Assembly (NCBI GenBank): GCA_021234155.1
Contig: JAJEKV010000047.1
Span: 3,214,494 to 3,278,493, forward strand
Direction of reading: 5' to 3'
Source of the DNA: Isoetes taiwanensis
Lineage: Eukaryota > Streptophyta > Lycopodiopsida > Isoetales > Isoetaceae
Length of the DNA stretch: 64,000 nucleotides
The notes below the pieces were generated by a model. It ran no database searches. It was given only the letters and a program-made list of their open reading frames with translations, and was not told the DNA's origin. Position numbers and translations under genes: made by a program. Below, one piece after another: positions 21,591 to 33,013 of this stretch (position 1 is its first letter; the number at the start of each line of letters is the position of its first letter).

Positions 21591-22008
21591 TAGTAGTATA
21601 AATCAAGATTTCTAAGCATTTGAAATTTGATACTAGATAGAGTTTTCAAATTTGCATCTATCTAAATTTTGCAAATTTTGGCAGGTTTTCACTCCAAAGA
21701 TTTTATGATCACCAGGATAATTGGCAAAGGATAATTGGCAAAGAAGAATCGAAGACTTATATACTTGCCACAAATAGCGTGATGTCAGGTAAGCCCACAC
21801 AAGGAGATTTTCAACTTTGATATCACGAAGCTGGCTCAGTACTATTTATTCCAAACATGGATATTGTATTCTCACAAGCTCTTCTTGGCAAAAGAGCTCT
21901 TTGTACTACTCTTTTTCAATAATAAATTTATACAAAATTTCCAAAATTTTCGATAGTGGTTTGAATTGGATTGGAATTTGATGTACGTTTGTTGTTATAA
22001 ATACATTT

Positions 22009-22195
22009 TGTTGATAAAAGAAGGTATACCATCACATTAATACTTGTCATCGCATATAGGGTGTCATCGCACAGGGTGCCACTTAGGTAAAAGATAAATG
22101 ACACCACATTGTTGACAAAAGAAGGTATACCATCACATTAATACTCTTCATCGCACATAAGGTGCCACTTAGGTAAAAGATAAATAGCACCACAT
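22009..22195. repeat. Direct duplication, about 90 bp
   Basis: Two copies of GAAGGTATACCATCACATTA followed by CATCGCA, GTGCCACTTAGGTAAAAGAT and AAATRRCACCACAT. The first copy has an extra ATCGCA segment. Non-coding. Confidence 0.75.
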
Positions 22196-22225
22196 GAAAA
22201 AACCAAGGTTACCATAAACATTCTA

Positions 22226-22294
22226 TGGAAACCTCCCCTATTTTCCAAAATGGAAACCTCCCCAGGTTTGCCTGGAAAGTTGGGGATGTTTCCA
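22226..22294. repeat. Fold-back of the GGAAACCTCCCC family (short copy)
   Basis: Two forward units, TGGAAACCTCCCCTATTTTC and TGGAAACCTCCCCAGGTTTG, are followed by a reverse unit TGGAAAGTTGGGGATGTTTC. An incomplete version of the fold-back at 20185. Confidence 0.85.
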
Positions 22295-22430
22295 TAAAAT
22301 ATTAAAAAAAAAATAAAAGGCCGTAATTAATAAAGGCGGGTGTAATTAATAAGGGCATGTTTACACAGCCACCGAGATGGCGCACGTGAATCAAGGCACA
22401 TCACGTACATGCTTTTTTTACTAATTTTTA

Positions 22431-22681
22431 TGGAAACCTCCCCAATTTTCCATGGAAACCTCCCCTGTTTTCCGTATATGGAAAGTTGGGGAGGTTTCCA
22501 GGGAAAGGTGGGGAGGTTTCCATGGAAACCTCCCCTATTTTCCAAAAATGGGAAACCTCCCCAGGTTTGCCTGGAAAGTTGGGGAGGTTTCCAGGGAAAG
22601 GTGGGGAGGTTTCCATGGAAAGTGGGGGAGGTTTCCACGGAAAGTGGGGGAGGTTTCCATGGAAAATTGGGGAGGTTTCCA
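22431..22681. repeat. Array of about eleven 22-bp GGAAACCTCCCC units in both orientations
   Basis: Units of 22 bp read TGGAAACCTCCCC-N-TTTCCA (forward) or the complement ending GGGGAGGTTTCCA (reverse). The order is two forward, two reverse, two forward, five reverse. Each unit is itself nearly palindromic, so long hairpins are possible. The array lies ~400 bp upstream of the lipase pseudogene. The Pro/Trp- or Gly-rich frames across it come from the repeat and are not genes. Confidence 0.9.
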
Positions 22682-23088
22682 TTGAACTCCAACCCAAATC
22701 GGGCGTAGAAAAAACCATCGGCTTCATATTGTATCTGTTCATTGCATATTTATGTACAGCCACGATGGGGGCTTTTCCCATCCTCGTTGAATAGATTCAT
22801 CTCCCAGTTTTCCTGTTAATTCAGAAAAATCCATCCTACTTCACCAGTTTTTTACAATGATGAATGATCTCTATATCTCCATGTTTTTAGCCTTCAAATT
22901 GGAGAATTGATCTCTGATTTGATTCTTTTTTCATAATCTGTAGCCCGCCATAGCCGAGTCTCTGTTCTTCCTCCTTGTGGCCGATAATTTTTCAGCACCA
23001 AATCGTCCTCACACCATAGCAGCACCAGTGGTTCTCCCTCTTCTCGGGATTGGGCAATCCTTTTCTTTCCTTTTTTCAAATTCAAAAA

Positions 23089-24820
23089 ATGGAAGTGCTC
23101 GATTTTGGAGCATCTGGTGCCGCAGCTCGATCGGCCTGGAGTTGCCTGATTTCTCCAAGGATTAAGAAGCGGCATCAAACTGGAAATTTGGCATTCATGC
23201 TACCAGCGCCTCCGTTGAATAGCTTTGGCATCAGATCTCTGCAACCCAATAAAATCCGGGCACAGAATTCTGCAGCCAGATCCAAATCTGGCACTGCTTC
23301 AGGCCGGGGGAGAAGGGAAAAGATTCAACAGGCTCCAAAACGAAGACTGAAAAGGAATTGGAGGGAAATTCAGGGCGCAAATGAATGGGAAAATATGCTA
23401 GATCCTCTAGATATAGATTTAAAATCCGAATTAATCAGGTATGGAGAATTTGCGCAAGCTTGCTTTGATGGGTTTGACAGAGATCCGCATTCAAGGTACT
23501 GCGGAAGCTGCAAATACACAAAGGATACATTATTGGGGGCAGTTGGATTGCCGGAATCAGGTTACGAAGTGACAAAATTTTTATATGCGACATCAGAAGG
23601 GTCGCCACTGGATGTATTTGGCAGATCGGATTCGGCAAGTCCGTGGAGCAAGGATGTAAATTGGATGGGATTTATAGCAGTAGCAAGCTCTAAGAAAGAA
23701 ATTGAAAGGATAGGAAGAAGGGAGCTTGGAGGGGCACAGTTTTATCGCTAGAATGGGTCCAAAACCTGAAGGATTATTTACAGCCCACCGGATTACACCA
23801 TAGCCACAAGAATGTGAAGGCCGAGAGCGGATTTCTAAATGTTTATACATCCAGGAAGAAACAGAGCAAATTCTGCAGCCAAAGTGCAAGGGATCAGCTT
23901 CTTTCAGAAATCAGAAGATTGGTCGAGAAATACAGGGGAGAAGAATTAAGCATAACACTGACAGGGCATGGATTAGGAGGCGCATTAGCGCTGCTAAGTG
24001 CGTCCGACATAGCCGAGCAAGGATTAAACTGTTTGGGTCCAAATCTAAGCTCGGATTTGTTGGAGCAAGACCAATCGTGGTATTTATCAACCACCGTCAT
24101 GTTTGAACCAGCGTGCACCTAAAAAAACTCCGTGTATTTTTTCTCTCAATGTGGTTTTAACATAACACTCACTCAAAAATTGGTTAAGTCCACAAAAACC
24201 TCGTGTATTTTTTTTGGTTCAAACATGACGGTGGTTGATAAATACCACGCCCGGAGCAAGACAGAGTAATTCCGGTTACGGTTTTTTCGTTTGGAGCCCC
24301 AAGGCTCGGAAATGAGGAATTTAAATATTGCTGCACAGACCTAGGGGTTAAAACCTTGAGGGTTGCAAATACAAAGGATTTGGTGCCTAAGTTGCCAGGT
24401 GTGATTTTTAATGAAGGTTTCAAATATATGAGGAAGTTTGTTGATAGACTGCCATGGACTTATTCCCATGTTGGGACCATGCTTGCTCTTGATAGCTCCA
24501 AATCTCCATACCTCAGAGACACTGTCGATCCCAGTTGCCACCACAACCTCGAGGCTTACCTCCATCTCATCGATGGATATCAAGGTCCCAATCTCGACTT
24601 CCAGTCCGGCACTAATCGCGATCCTGCTCTTGTTAATAAGGCCAGCAACTTCCTCAAAGATGAGTGTGCTATTCCTCCCTTCTGGTGCAAGGAACAACAC
24701 AAAGGTATGATTCAAAATGCAGAGGGCAGATGGGTTCAACCTAAAAGAGAGGTTGATGTTGACGAGGGTTTTCTTTTTCCTGGTTTCCAAATATCGAATG
24801 GACCAGATATTATTATGTGA
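23089..24820 (+). pseudogene. DAD1-like plastid phospholipase A1 (PLA1-I class), pseudogene with MITE insertion
   Basis: Intronless gene whose product, if intact, would hydrolyse plastid acyl lipids. The ATG at 23089 opens a Ser/Ala/Arg-rich leader that looks like a chloroplast transit peptide. Then come NWREIQGANEWENMLDPLD, YGEFAQACFDGFDRDPHSRY and YEVTKFLYATSEGSP. Near 23725 a ~10-nt deletion shifts the frame before WRGTVLSLEWVQNLKDYL. The nucleophile motif reads TGHGLGGALALLSASD, so the Ser of GHSLGG is Gly. A 182-bp MITE sits at 24072-24253; without it the frame resumes with VIPVTVFSFGAPRLGN. The Asp (NTKDLVPKLPG) and His (CHHNLEAYLHLIDGY) of the triad remain, and the C-terminus runs to 24820. 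There are three independent disabling changes. The family assignment is firm; the gene is dead. Confidence 0.9.
24063..24262. mobile_element. MULE-like MITE, 182 bp, with 9-bp target duplication
   Basis: The direct repeat GAGCAAGAC lies at 24063-24071 and 24254-24262. Between them is a 182-bp element whose ends (24072-24110 and 24215-24253) are inverted repeats of 39 bp, identical except for three positions next to the termini. A 9-bp duplication with long terminal repeats is typical of Mutator-like elements. The interior is non-coding. Insertion plus duplication adds 191 bp and breaks the lipase frame. Confidence 0.9.
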
Positions 24821-24827
24821 ATGAACA

Positions 24828-26410
24828 CTACCATATTTCTATGTGAACTTTGTGTATATACAAGAAGAAACCTTAACAAACCTTATGTGCACATCAGAAT
24901 GATGTGCATAGTAACCTCCTGGGTGGAGGAGTGGTAAACCCACGGGTGTTGCCATGAGTGGCGGCAGCTGCAAATGGCATTGCCATATGTGGGTCTACTT
25001 ACAGGTGACATCGGACACCCAGAAGGCTACAATACGTGATCCATAGGACCTAAAATCCCGTCAACGGATCAATCAAACATAGCCATTTGGACAACACAGA
25101 GTAATTTTCAAGAATTTCAAGGTCGCAGTGGGTTAGAAATATCTAGATTGGCAACAAACAAATAAAACCACACTTGACAACCATTCTTGCGTACCAGTCA
25201 TCTTTGGTTGGTCTCTGTGGATGGTAAACGTTAAATTTCATAGTACCTAATAGAATATAGGTATGCACAACTGAATCCTAATGTTCGCCAATAAGAGTAG
25301 AACTTAATAAAACAGAGGTGTGTCATAGAACAAAACACTTAGTATTACTTGTGGGTTCAAGTCTTCATGCTCAAATTCTTATGACTAACATTTGTTTGTT
25401 GATGATTTCTTGCACCAAGTTTCTATACTTTATCTTTAACTGACTATACCTTAAATCACCACTTTATGGGTTCATTTTTTTCCCCCTTTTTATGCTCTCG
25501 AAAAGGATGAATGTGTCACTAGATTGATCTCTCCTTTAATTATCATATACTCTCTTGGCTCATGGTATGTGGCTGCCTCGATTCCTACATTCAATGTCTA
25601 TTAGTATAGATGTCAATTTATGATGTGGATATGGGGCTTTCGTAGACAGCTGGCTATCATATGTGGCCATATCTATGCCATCTCAACCTAGTATGCTTTG
25701 AGAATAGTGGTCAGCTTCTTGTATGGTCCTATTTATTTGGATTATAAAATACCAAAAAGCTCTAAGGCTTGAAATTGAAGAATTCAAACATTGCTACACA
25801 GACTTTGGACTGCAATTTTAAGGCTTGAAAAATATAATAGACCTGTCTAAATTGTAAGGTTTGCTTCAAATATAGGTGGAAGTTAAAATTAAAACCATGG
25901 ACCTATTCTCGTATTGGGATTCCTCCGAACAACTCAAAGTCGTTTACAAGCATATGCTAGATAAGCTCTATATTGCATTAAGGATTGTGATATTGTGAAT
26001 GGACTACAAACCATGATATTGCAATCCACCCCCCTCTCGATTTGTGAAATTAGCTTAATTGCTTATAGTAGATGCATTATATAAAGTAATCGGGAATTTG
26101 ACACCATACTATCCTGTAAGAAATCATTGCAACTTCATGGGAAAGAATGGATAGGTGGTTCTCGACAACTAAGTTATGAGGTCGAAATGAATTATTATAT
26201 GTTAATTATTATATGTTCATTAAGGTCGAGAGGTCCAAGATGGCAATTTTTTATTTTAGGAACGATTCGAAGAAATTGCTAGCATGCTACAACATTTTTA
26301 TCCACGTCTTGCTAACATCAAGATTCAAGACTTCGATTTATATGTGGTAGATACATTGCTTCTAAAACATTTCTCTCTCTCTCATGATAACACCACATAT
26401 TTCATCTAGT
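24828..26410. other. Intergenic, no gene seen
   Basis: AT-rich, low in repeats. No frame over ~60 codons with coding character was found on either strand. A TATTAGTATAGAT at about 25613 resembles a reversed Helitron 5' end, but no partner was found. Confidence 0.5.
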
Positions 26411-26417
26411 CTAATGA

Positions 26418-26466
26418 TATGAATTGAATTGAACTGAATTGAATTGAATCGAATTGAATTGAATAA
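26418..26466. repeat. GAATT microsatellite
   Basis: Imperfect run of GAATT/GAACT pentamers, about nine units. Confidence 0.85.
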
Positions 26467-26559
26467 TTTTATCATCCAGGGAGACCAATCGGCCTATGGG
26501 ATGTAAAGAAGAAGCACAACAGTCGTGCATTATTGTTTGGATTCACAACCACCCCAATA

Positions 26560-27200
26560 CTGGGTCCACATGTTGTTTTTAGTGTGGTTTTTTGCTAAAA
26601 AACAACACAAAAAAACTACGTGGTGTTTTTTGTCCGATTTTGCTAGAAACGACGTGTAGTTTTTAGCCAAATTTTTATACATGTAGTTTTTTTTGTTAAA
26701 AGTCTACACATAGAGTTTTGTCAAAATTATCTACACGTAGGAATTACATGTGTGTCTACATGTTGTTTTTTAGAAGTAGATGTGGTTTTCAAGTGTTGCT
26801 TTCCTAAAAAATAGATACGTGGTTCTTTGTAAAGCTTAAAAATCCACATGTCGTTTTTAACTGTTATTTTGTAGGAAAACAACACTAAAAAAACACGTAT
26901 AGAATTTTGTTCGATTTTGCTAGAAACTACACGTAGTTTTCTGTTTTTTTCTTTTAACTATGTTGTTTTTAAATGTTGGTTTCCTAAAAAAAAATACGTG
27001 GTTTTTTAAAGTAGATGTTGTTTTCGAGTATTGTTTTAAATAAAATCCATATTGGTTTTATATAAATATTTATTTTCAGATGTAGTTATAACAAAATTAA
27101 CACGTCATTTCTTAAAAATAGCTATTGTTTCATGTGTTGTTTTTGTAAAAAATAAAAATAAAAGAAAACACTAGAATTTACAAAAACAACATGCATTTTA
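26560..27200. repeat. ACGTAG / TGTTGTTTTT irregular repeat region
   Basis: Recurrent words CTACACGTAG (palindromic), TACGTGGTTTTTT, AACAACACTAAAAAAACACG and GATTTTGCTAGAAAC(G/T)AC occur on both strands without a fixed period. AT-rich and non-coding; possibly an old, scrambled transposon. Confidence 0.6.
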
Positions 27201-27249
27201 CCAAATAAAATATTTAAAGATAAGAATTTCTTGCTGGCTTATATTTTGG

Positions 27250-28480
27250 TTGTTCTTAGGTTCTCTTAGAAAAGCCTTTTTGGGAATCGAACCCAAGAAG
27301 TCCATGAGGCATAGTAATTTTTAAAGCATAGAGTTCTTCACTGAAGAGTATTAGTGGTCAACTGCATCTTCAACTCTTTTTCTGCCTTGGCCAAGCGTTC
27401 ATAAGCCTGCCCCAAGTCTTGCTGCATACTGTGAGATTTATTTGAAGTTGTTACATTATTTCCTTTGAGCATTCTTGTTGGCCTTCAAGAAGACTAATCA
27501 AATGCAATGTTAACCATGTCGGCACCATGTCTTGGCCATAATCAATTTTTAACCTAAAGGTCATAAGCTTATGACACTTTGAGGCCAAAGGCAACGTTCC
27601 CATGTGGTTGCCTCACTTGACTTCGAAAAAAAAAAGGTCGAAGTCCAGGTCACGCAATACCAACACAACTTAACTTTGCGACGTGGTAAAGTTTTTCTCG
27701 AAGCTAACTCCAAATTTTCAGAAAGGGCGGAGGATTTCTGAAAGCTTCAGATGACACCTTGATTTCTCTCTAGCCGGTGAACCCTTCCGGTTTACTGGAA
27801 ATCTCCACAAGCAATACCGGCTATGGGCGCACCATTCGGGTGGATTCTCCCTGTTTGAGAACCACAGTTTTGTGCACGGTCAGGTCCATGCATGGAGACA
27901 CGAACTAGAAAGTAAAAGTTAACCCCATCCACGTGACATCTCTTTTAAGGTCAGGTCAGAGTCCGTCAGAGTCCTGGTAACGTTGCCTAAATAATAACCT
28001 ACACCAACAACTCTAGGGCTATGCGCAAAATGTCCAAGGCATCAAATTTTCACATATTGCATTCTTTACATGCAATATGCCATTTTCAGTGTCAACTACC
28101 GGGCCAATTTTTCAAGGTAGATAAAGATAGGTTTTTCAACCATTATAAAATTTTGAAGGTCTTACCAACCTTTAAATATGAACTTAGAGCCATAGTATTA
28201 AATTAAGACCACGATCTTTAGAGCATGCAACCAAGCAAATGCGGCTCCTGGCATAGTATCCATCTAGCAAATCTAGAGGGCAATTCGTCCTAACTTATTT
28301 CCAGTATGCCCTACAAGTATTTTACTAAACCATAAAATACAAAGACATTGCATGCACATAACAAATTCTATGTCTCTAGAGATGCCAAATTGTCCCCGAT
28401 TGTCCCCGAGGAACTCTAGCAAGATTATAAAATTGTCAAGTTACTGTATGATATAATCCAAGGTTAGTACCACATGACAC
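27250..28480. other. Intergenic, no gene seen
   Basis: At 27281-27300 the minus strand has a perfect B-box-like GGTTCGATTCCC, but no A-box at tRNA spacing, so no tRNA is called. A 61-codon frame at 28021 has no features. Confidence 0.45.
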
Positions 28481-28489
28481 AACAGGCAC

Positions 28490-29060
28490 CACTTTACACA
28501 CCACAAATTCCATCATGACAAACTTTGCACCACAAATGGCGTCATATTCACCACATGTGGTGTGGCATGTGGCACCAGGGTGGTGTCATATTCACCACAT
28601 GTGGTGTGGCATGTGGCACCAAACTGGTGCCACATGACACACCACCTATGGCACCACAATGCACCCAAGGCACCACATATGGCAATCCATTACTTCGCAC
28701 CACAAATGGCGTCAAAGACACCACATGTGGTGCAAAATGTGGATCCATAGTGGTGCCACATTAGACACCACATGTGGCACCACAATACAAAGAAGGCACC
28801 ACATTCGGCAGGCATCCACCACCCCATATGTGGCAGATAGCGTGGTGCAATATTTAGCGCAGCAGTTGGCACCACATATGGCAGACAATCCACCATTCAC
28901 AAGTATCACCATATCTAACATCACATATGACACTAAGTATAGAAACATATGGAAGCCAATTCACTATTCAGATAAGGTACCACGTTTGGTACTACATATG
29001 CTACAAACTACATTATTAACATATAATTGGCACCATATGACTGTCCTGTAACACATTTGG
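28490..29060. repeat. CACCACATGTGGTG-rich repeat region
   Basis: Dense CACCACA and GTGGTG words, including the palindrome CACCACATGTGGTG three times and a 48-bp direct repeat at about 28541-28620 (GTCATATTCACCACATGTGG and following GTGGCATGTGGCACCA). Decays toward 29060. Open frames are repeat by-products. Confidence 0.8.
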
Positions 29061-29854
29061 AGCTACATACTACTGTGAACTGAAATTATCCACCACAACT
29101 CGAAACTAGCAACACAAATTTCCTACACATAACTTACAACACACCCAAATGAAGAAGTAAGTGGTGTACCTGATTGTTCAAGCTTGCTAGACCTTTGCTG
29201 AAAATAACAGTTCCAATATTAAATTGCATCATATGGTGGTTCCGTAAGAAGAGGGTTGAAAAGTACCTATTTTTTTCAAAGATTTTCCCCGAGATTCTTC
29301 TTACACGACTTGAGGAGGCTTGAATTGTGGCCTAGTCATTTCAAGAGAGGAAGCATCATCTCAATGGGCGTGTTGCTCGCTTCCTCACTATTTGAAATGC
29401 TTGCATGCTTCCTCTTACGTTGGGACGGAGAGTCTTCAGACCCTTTTTCTCTTAACTGTTGCCAGAAACTCAACCAGTTTATTTCTTTTCCTTTTGTGTG
29501 AAGGTAATACGCAATACCATAGTCCAGGAGGCCATGCCTCCCCTGTGCACACTTCCCCGCCTGTGATTTTTTGTAAAGGCACATATATTCACTATACCTC
29601 TCCTTGCTCATTCTTCAACCTGCATGATGAAACAAAACAATATTCTAAACAACAGAGAATCATGGGCATCCCCGAATCTAGAATGCAACCCACCTGTAAG
29701 TGGATTTTCCTAATACTTTCGGGTCCCCAAACGCACTCGATTTCTTCTTGTGTGGCGTAATGCTTTTCTTTGCCCTGTACATTTCCTTGTAGGTGTATCC
29801 CGTGGGCATTCAAGTCCCAGATGATCGTGAGCCATTTCGTGATCGATCTTCTTG

Positions 29855-29985
29855 CCAGAAATCAGAAATGGTCTTGGCGGATTAAGGGAGCGTGATCAGA
29901 GTTTTTGAGGGAAAATGAAAATTCAGAATCAGAAATGGTCTTGCCGGATTAAGGGAGCGTGATCAGAGTTTTTGAGGGAAAATGA
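29855..29985. repeat. Direct duplication, about 57-bp unit
   Basis: Two copies of ATCAGAAATGGTCTTGSCGG followed by ATTAAGGGAGCGTGATCAGA and GTTTTTGAGGGAAAATGA, starting near 29862 and 29929. Confidence 0.85.
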
Positions 29986-30930
29986 TCGTGTACATTGCTG
30001 AATAAGACTGAATAATACTGAAAGGACAAAATTTTGAATAAGTAATCATGTGTATATTTGAAAAAAATAACTGCCTCTCCCACTACAAATTCGATAGTTC
30101 CCACCACACTTAGCACCCAAAAATGTGGTGCTAAAATGCACGTTTTTGTTCCACTACAACATGCTTTCACCCCTATCTGAACGTTGAGGAAAAATAAATT
30201 CTTTGAAATCAGCAGCTCTTTGAGAAGTTTAACCACTGGAATGGGAGTGTAAGAATTTTCAATGATTCGAACTAAAGTAGGAAGACAAAAAGCTTTCTTC
30301 CTTCTAAGGCGGACGGAAAATCTGCTGAACATCTGGTCTATTTGATCGTGAGTGTGGCCTACAAGTAAGAATCCAAGCTTTACTTTTCTGAAGATCCCTA
30401 GCTCTACAAGCATGGCACAATAAGCAAAGAGTGTCCGATTCTTGTTCTCCCTTGTAGTGTTGTCAAGTTGCAGGTAGAGCACTGATGGTAATTGCTCTTG
30501 CTCGCACATAACCTTGTTAAGAATTGTAATTGTGAGGTTCGGGTCACCATGCAAGTTTGGATATGTCAAAAATATATTGCTTTAGACTTCCTTTGAAGAC
30601 CATAGCTCCTACAAGGTGGACCTTAACAAAACATTCCTCTGATACATCTTCAGGAATATTTAAAAAATGAGGTAGAGTTGTCTTTTTTTGATCCATTCCA
30701 TCAATTACAACAGACATATATTGCAGTAGACGTTCGAGAGCTTTTTTCCTGTGCTTGGCAAGCTTTCTTCTCTCGACTGCTTGTTGTTCACGATGTCTGG
30801 CAAGGTTCTGCTGCACAATATCTGTAGAAGGAATGAGGTCAAAATAATTCTGGGAAACAACTGTGAGATTAGAGAACTTGAACTTACTTCTTTCGACCTC
30901 TGTCTTTGCAGATTCTTGTTGACTCTTTAA

Positions 30931-33013
30931 TTCTGCACCATGGAAACAGAATACGGCCGTATTCGCTTTAGAATATGGCGAATACGTAAATTTATAAAAA
31001 CCCGTATTCAAAAAATGAATACGCCGTATGCAATTGTCGAAACAGAATACGGGCATATTCCAAGGAATACGGGCTAAAATACGGCCGTATTAAGTTTTGA
31101 ACAAAAAAAAAAACTCAACGGAAGGGGGAAAATTTTTCCCCTTTGTTTTTCTGTCCTGCTGCTCGACGACCTGCTGTTCATTGGTGCCCGAGGCCCGACG
31201 ACGACCTCCTTTCCTGCCACTGGTTCGAGATGATCTCTGATACTTATTAAGTAAGTTGCTTGTCAAGTCTTGCTGATGATTCAAGTTGAAAGATGATCTC
31301 TCATCGGATCCTTATTCTGCCACAAAAGATCTTTATTTAAGCCCACTAACACTGCCAAATGAAATCGATTATGCTCAGGGATGAGCCCAAAGATAAGCCC
31401 ATAGGCCAAATCGGCCTCTTCTACCAGCTTTCTGCCTAGTATATCAGGTCTGTTTCTTGCTAAAATACCCTGTTTCAATTCAAGAAATAGCATGCTTAAA
31501 CATCACAGAAATCATACAAGATAAAGAAAGAATAGATGTTCTTATTTGCTCATTCATGTTCTTATTCAATTTGTAAAGCTGCGACGCTTTCTTTGCAGTT
31601 TAGATTCTATGTTGCAGGGAGGTTTGAGACAGACAAGGTACCATTACTGAGCTTGTAGAGCCGTCTTCATCTGGTAAATTACAAGTAAGCCTGCAATCAA
31701 ATGACTTCCCTCTGTGTTTGCAATGCATAGATGTTATTTTCACTTTCTCTAATGGATCAGATTGGAATTGTTATTTCTCCTCAAGTTTACACCAATTAGT
31801 AGCTGTTTCTTCTATCTTTGTGACATGAATTTCAATGCGTAGCAAAGCTTAGTTTTAAATTCATGCATATCTCCTTTTCTTGTAAATGTAGTTGTTAATA
31901 AGAGCATTCTTATGTTTTGTATTTTCAGGATTTTAGTTTCTCGCATTTGTGTTCGTCTTCTAAATCAGGTAACCGGAGTCTTATCTACCTCCTTGTTTTC
32001 ATTTACTAGCTTGGAGCACTTCCATGAGTGTTTTCTTAGCGACAAAAGATGGTTTCCATGAAGTTCTGGCTGTCAGAAAACATATGGCATTTCTGGAATA
32101 AAAAATGGTCTTTAAGACATTCAGGTCACGATTTTCTTCTCAATTTTAAGTATTACACATGAAAACTGAAGCATCAAGCTATTTTGGAGCTGAAAAGACT
32201 TAATACTCTAGCAAGAAACTGGGATCAAGCTGCTCTGCAATAATCTGGTCTTTTTAAACTCGGTTATGGCTTCATGCTTTAAAATTTTCTTAAAAAGCAT
32301 TCTCAAGATAGCCATATAAAACCATAAAGGCTGTTCTTATTTGCGTGTGCAACATGCTTATTTTATCTAATGTACTATATTGTTGGGCCATTGCTTTATA
32401 TATGAGGAAAAAGTTTTGAAAATTTTGAAAATGCGATCCTTCTGAAAGTTTTGCTTCTATTGTTCACAAGCCATATCGCATTGACTGAATTTCATCTATT
32501 CTTAAAGCAATAAGTTCTACTTCTGTAAAGTAACAAGGTATGTTGATTAAATAAAAAACTATATGTATTATTGCATCCTTGAATAGGCTTTGGAACAGTA
32601 CATCAAAGACTGGTTTGAATCTGACTGCAAAGTACCTCCTATAAGGTTATCTTCATTTTGAATTCGGAACCGATAAGTCTAACCAGACTAATTTTCTTGG
32701 TCTTGATTAGATGTCTGGATCAGGTCTTTGGACTTTGTTTCTCGCATTTGTGTTCGTTTTAATATGATAAACTTTACTTTTATGTTTTCTTCCCTTAATG
32801 TTGTTATTATTGCAATAGAAGAATTTACAGTTTTCATATTTAAAAAATAGAGATTAAGCTGATAAGATCAAGCACAAATATGATATTTTATGGAATATTC
32901 TAAGAGAATATTCCGTATTCTCCGTATGCGTATTTCACGTATTTGTATTCCGTATTCATTTTTGGGTCCCCGTATTCATTTCCGTATGCGTATTATGTCA
33001 CTATGTTCTGCAC
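30931..33013. mobile_element. hAT-like non-autonomous element, 2,067 bp, with 8-bp target duplication
   Basis: The direct repeat TTCTGCAC is at 30931-30938 and 33006-33013. The element is 30939-33005. Its ends are imperfect inverted repeats: CATGGAAACAGAATACGG on the left and, on the opposite strand, CATAGTGACATAATACGC on the right. Subterminal regions of ~150 bp at each end are packed with GAATACGG/CCGTATTC words, a common transposase-binding arrangement. An 8-bp duplication and short CA-starting ends fit the hAT superfamily. No transposase is found inside. Confidence 0.85.
31090..31493 (-). CDS. Coding-like cargo inside the hAT-like element
   Basis: Minus-strand frame 31493-31281 reads GILARNRPDILGRKLVEEAD and LIPEHNRFHLAVLVGLNKDL. 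It may begin after an acceptor-like GAAACAG. A following frame, 31284-31090, is basic and Gln-rich (SGRKGGRRRASGTNEQQVVE). The two overlap by a few bases in different phases. No family is recognised. The sequence lies wholly within the hAT-like element, so it is either a captured host exon or a remnant of an element gene. Confidence 0.35.

Noticed and set aside
22327-22794. Several overlapping open frames rich in Pro, Trp and Gly on both strands
   Set aside because: They translate the 22-bp GGAAACCTCCCC units. Open frames on both strands follow from the repeat, not from selection.
25608-25622. TATTAGTATAGAT as a reversed Helitron 5' end
   Set aside because: No hairpin plus CTRR end was found to its left, and the word is short enough to occur by chance in AT-rich DNA.
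27281-27300. Perfect B-box GGTTCGATTCCC on the minus strand
   Set aside because: No A-box, acceptor stem or anticodon arm at the right distance, so neither a tRNA nor a clear SINE is supported.
28525-29051. His- and Pro-rich frames on both strands
   Set aside because: They are translations of the CACCACATG repeat region and have no domain support.
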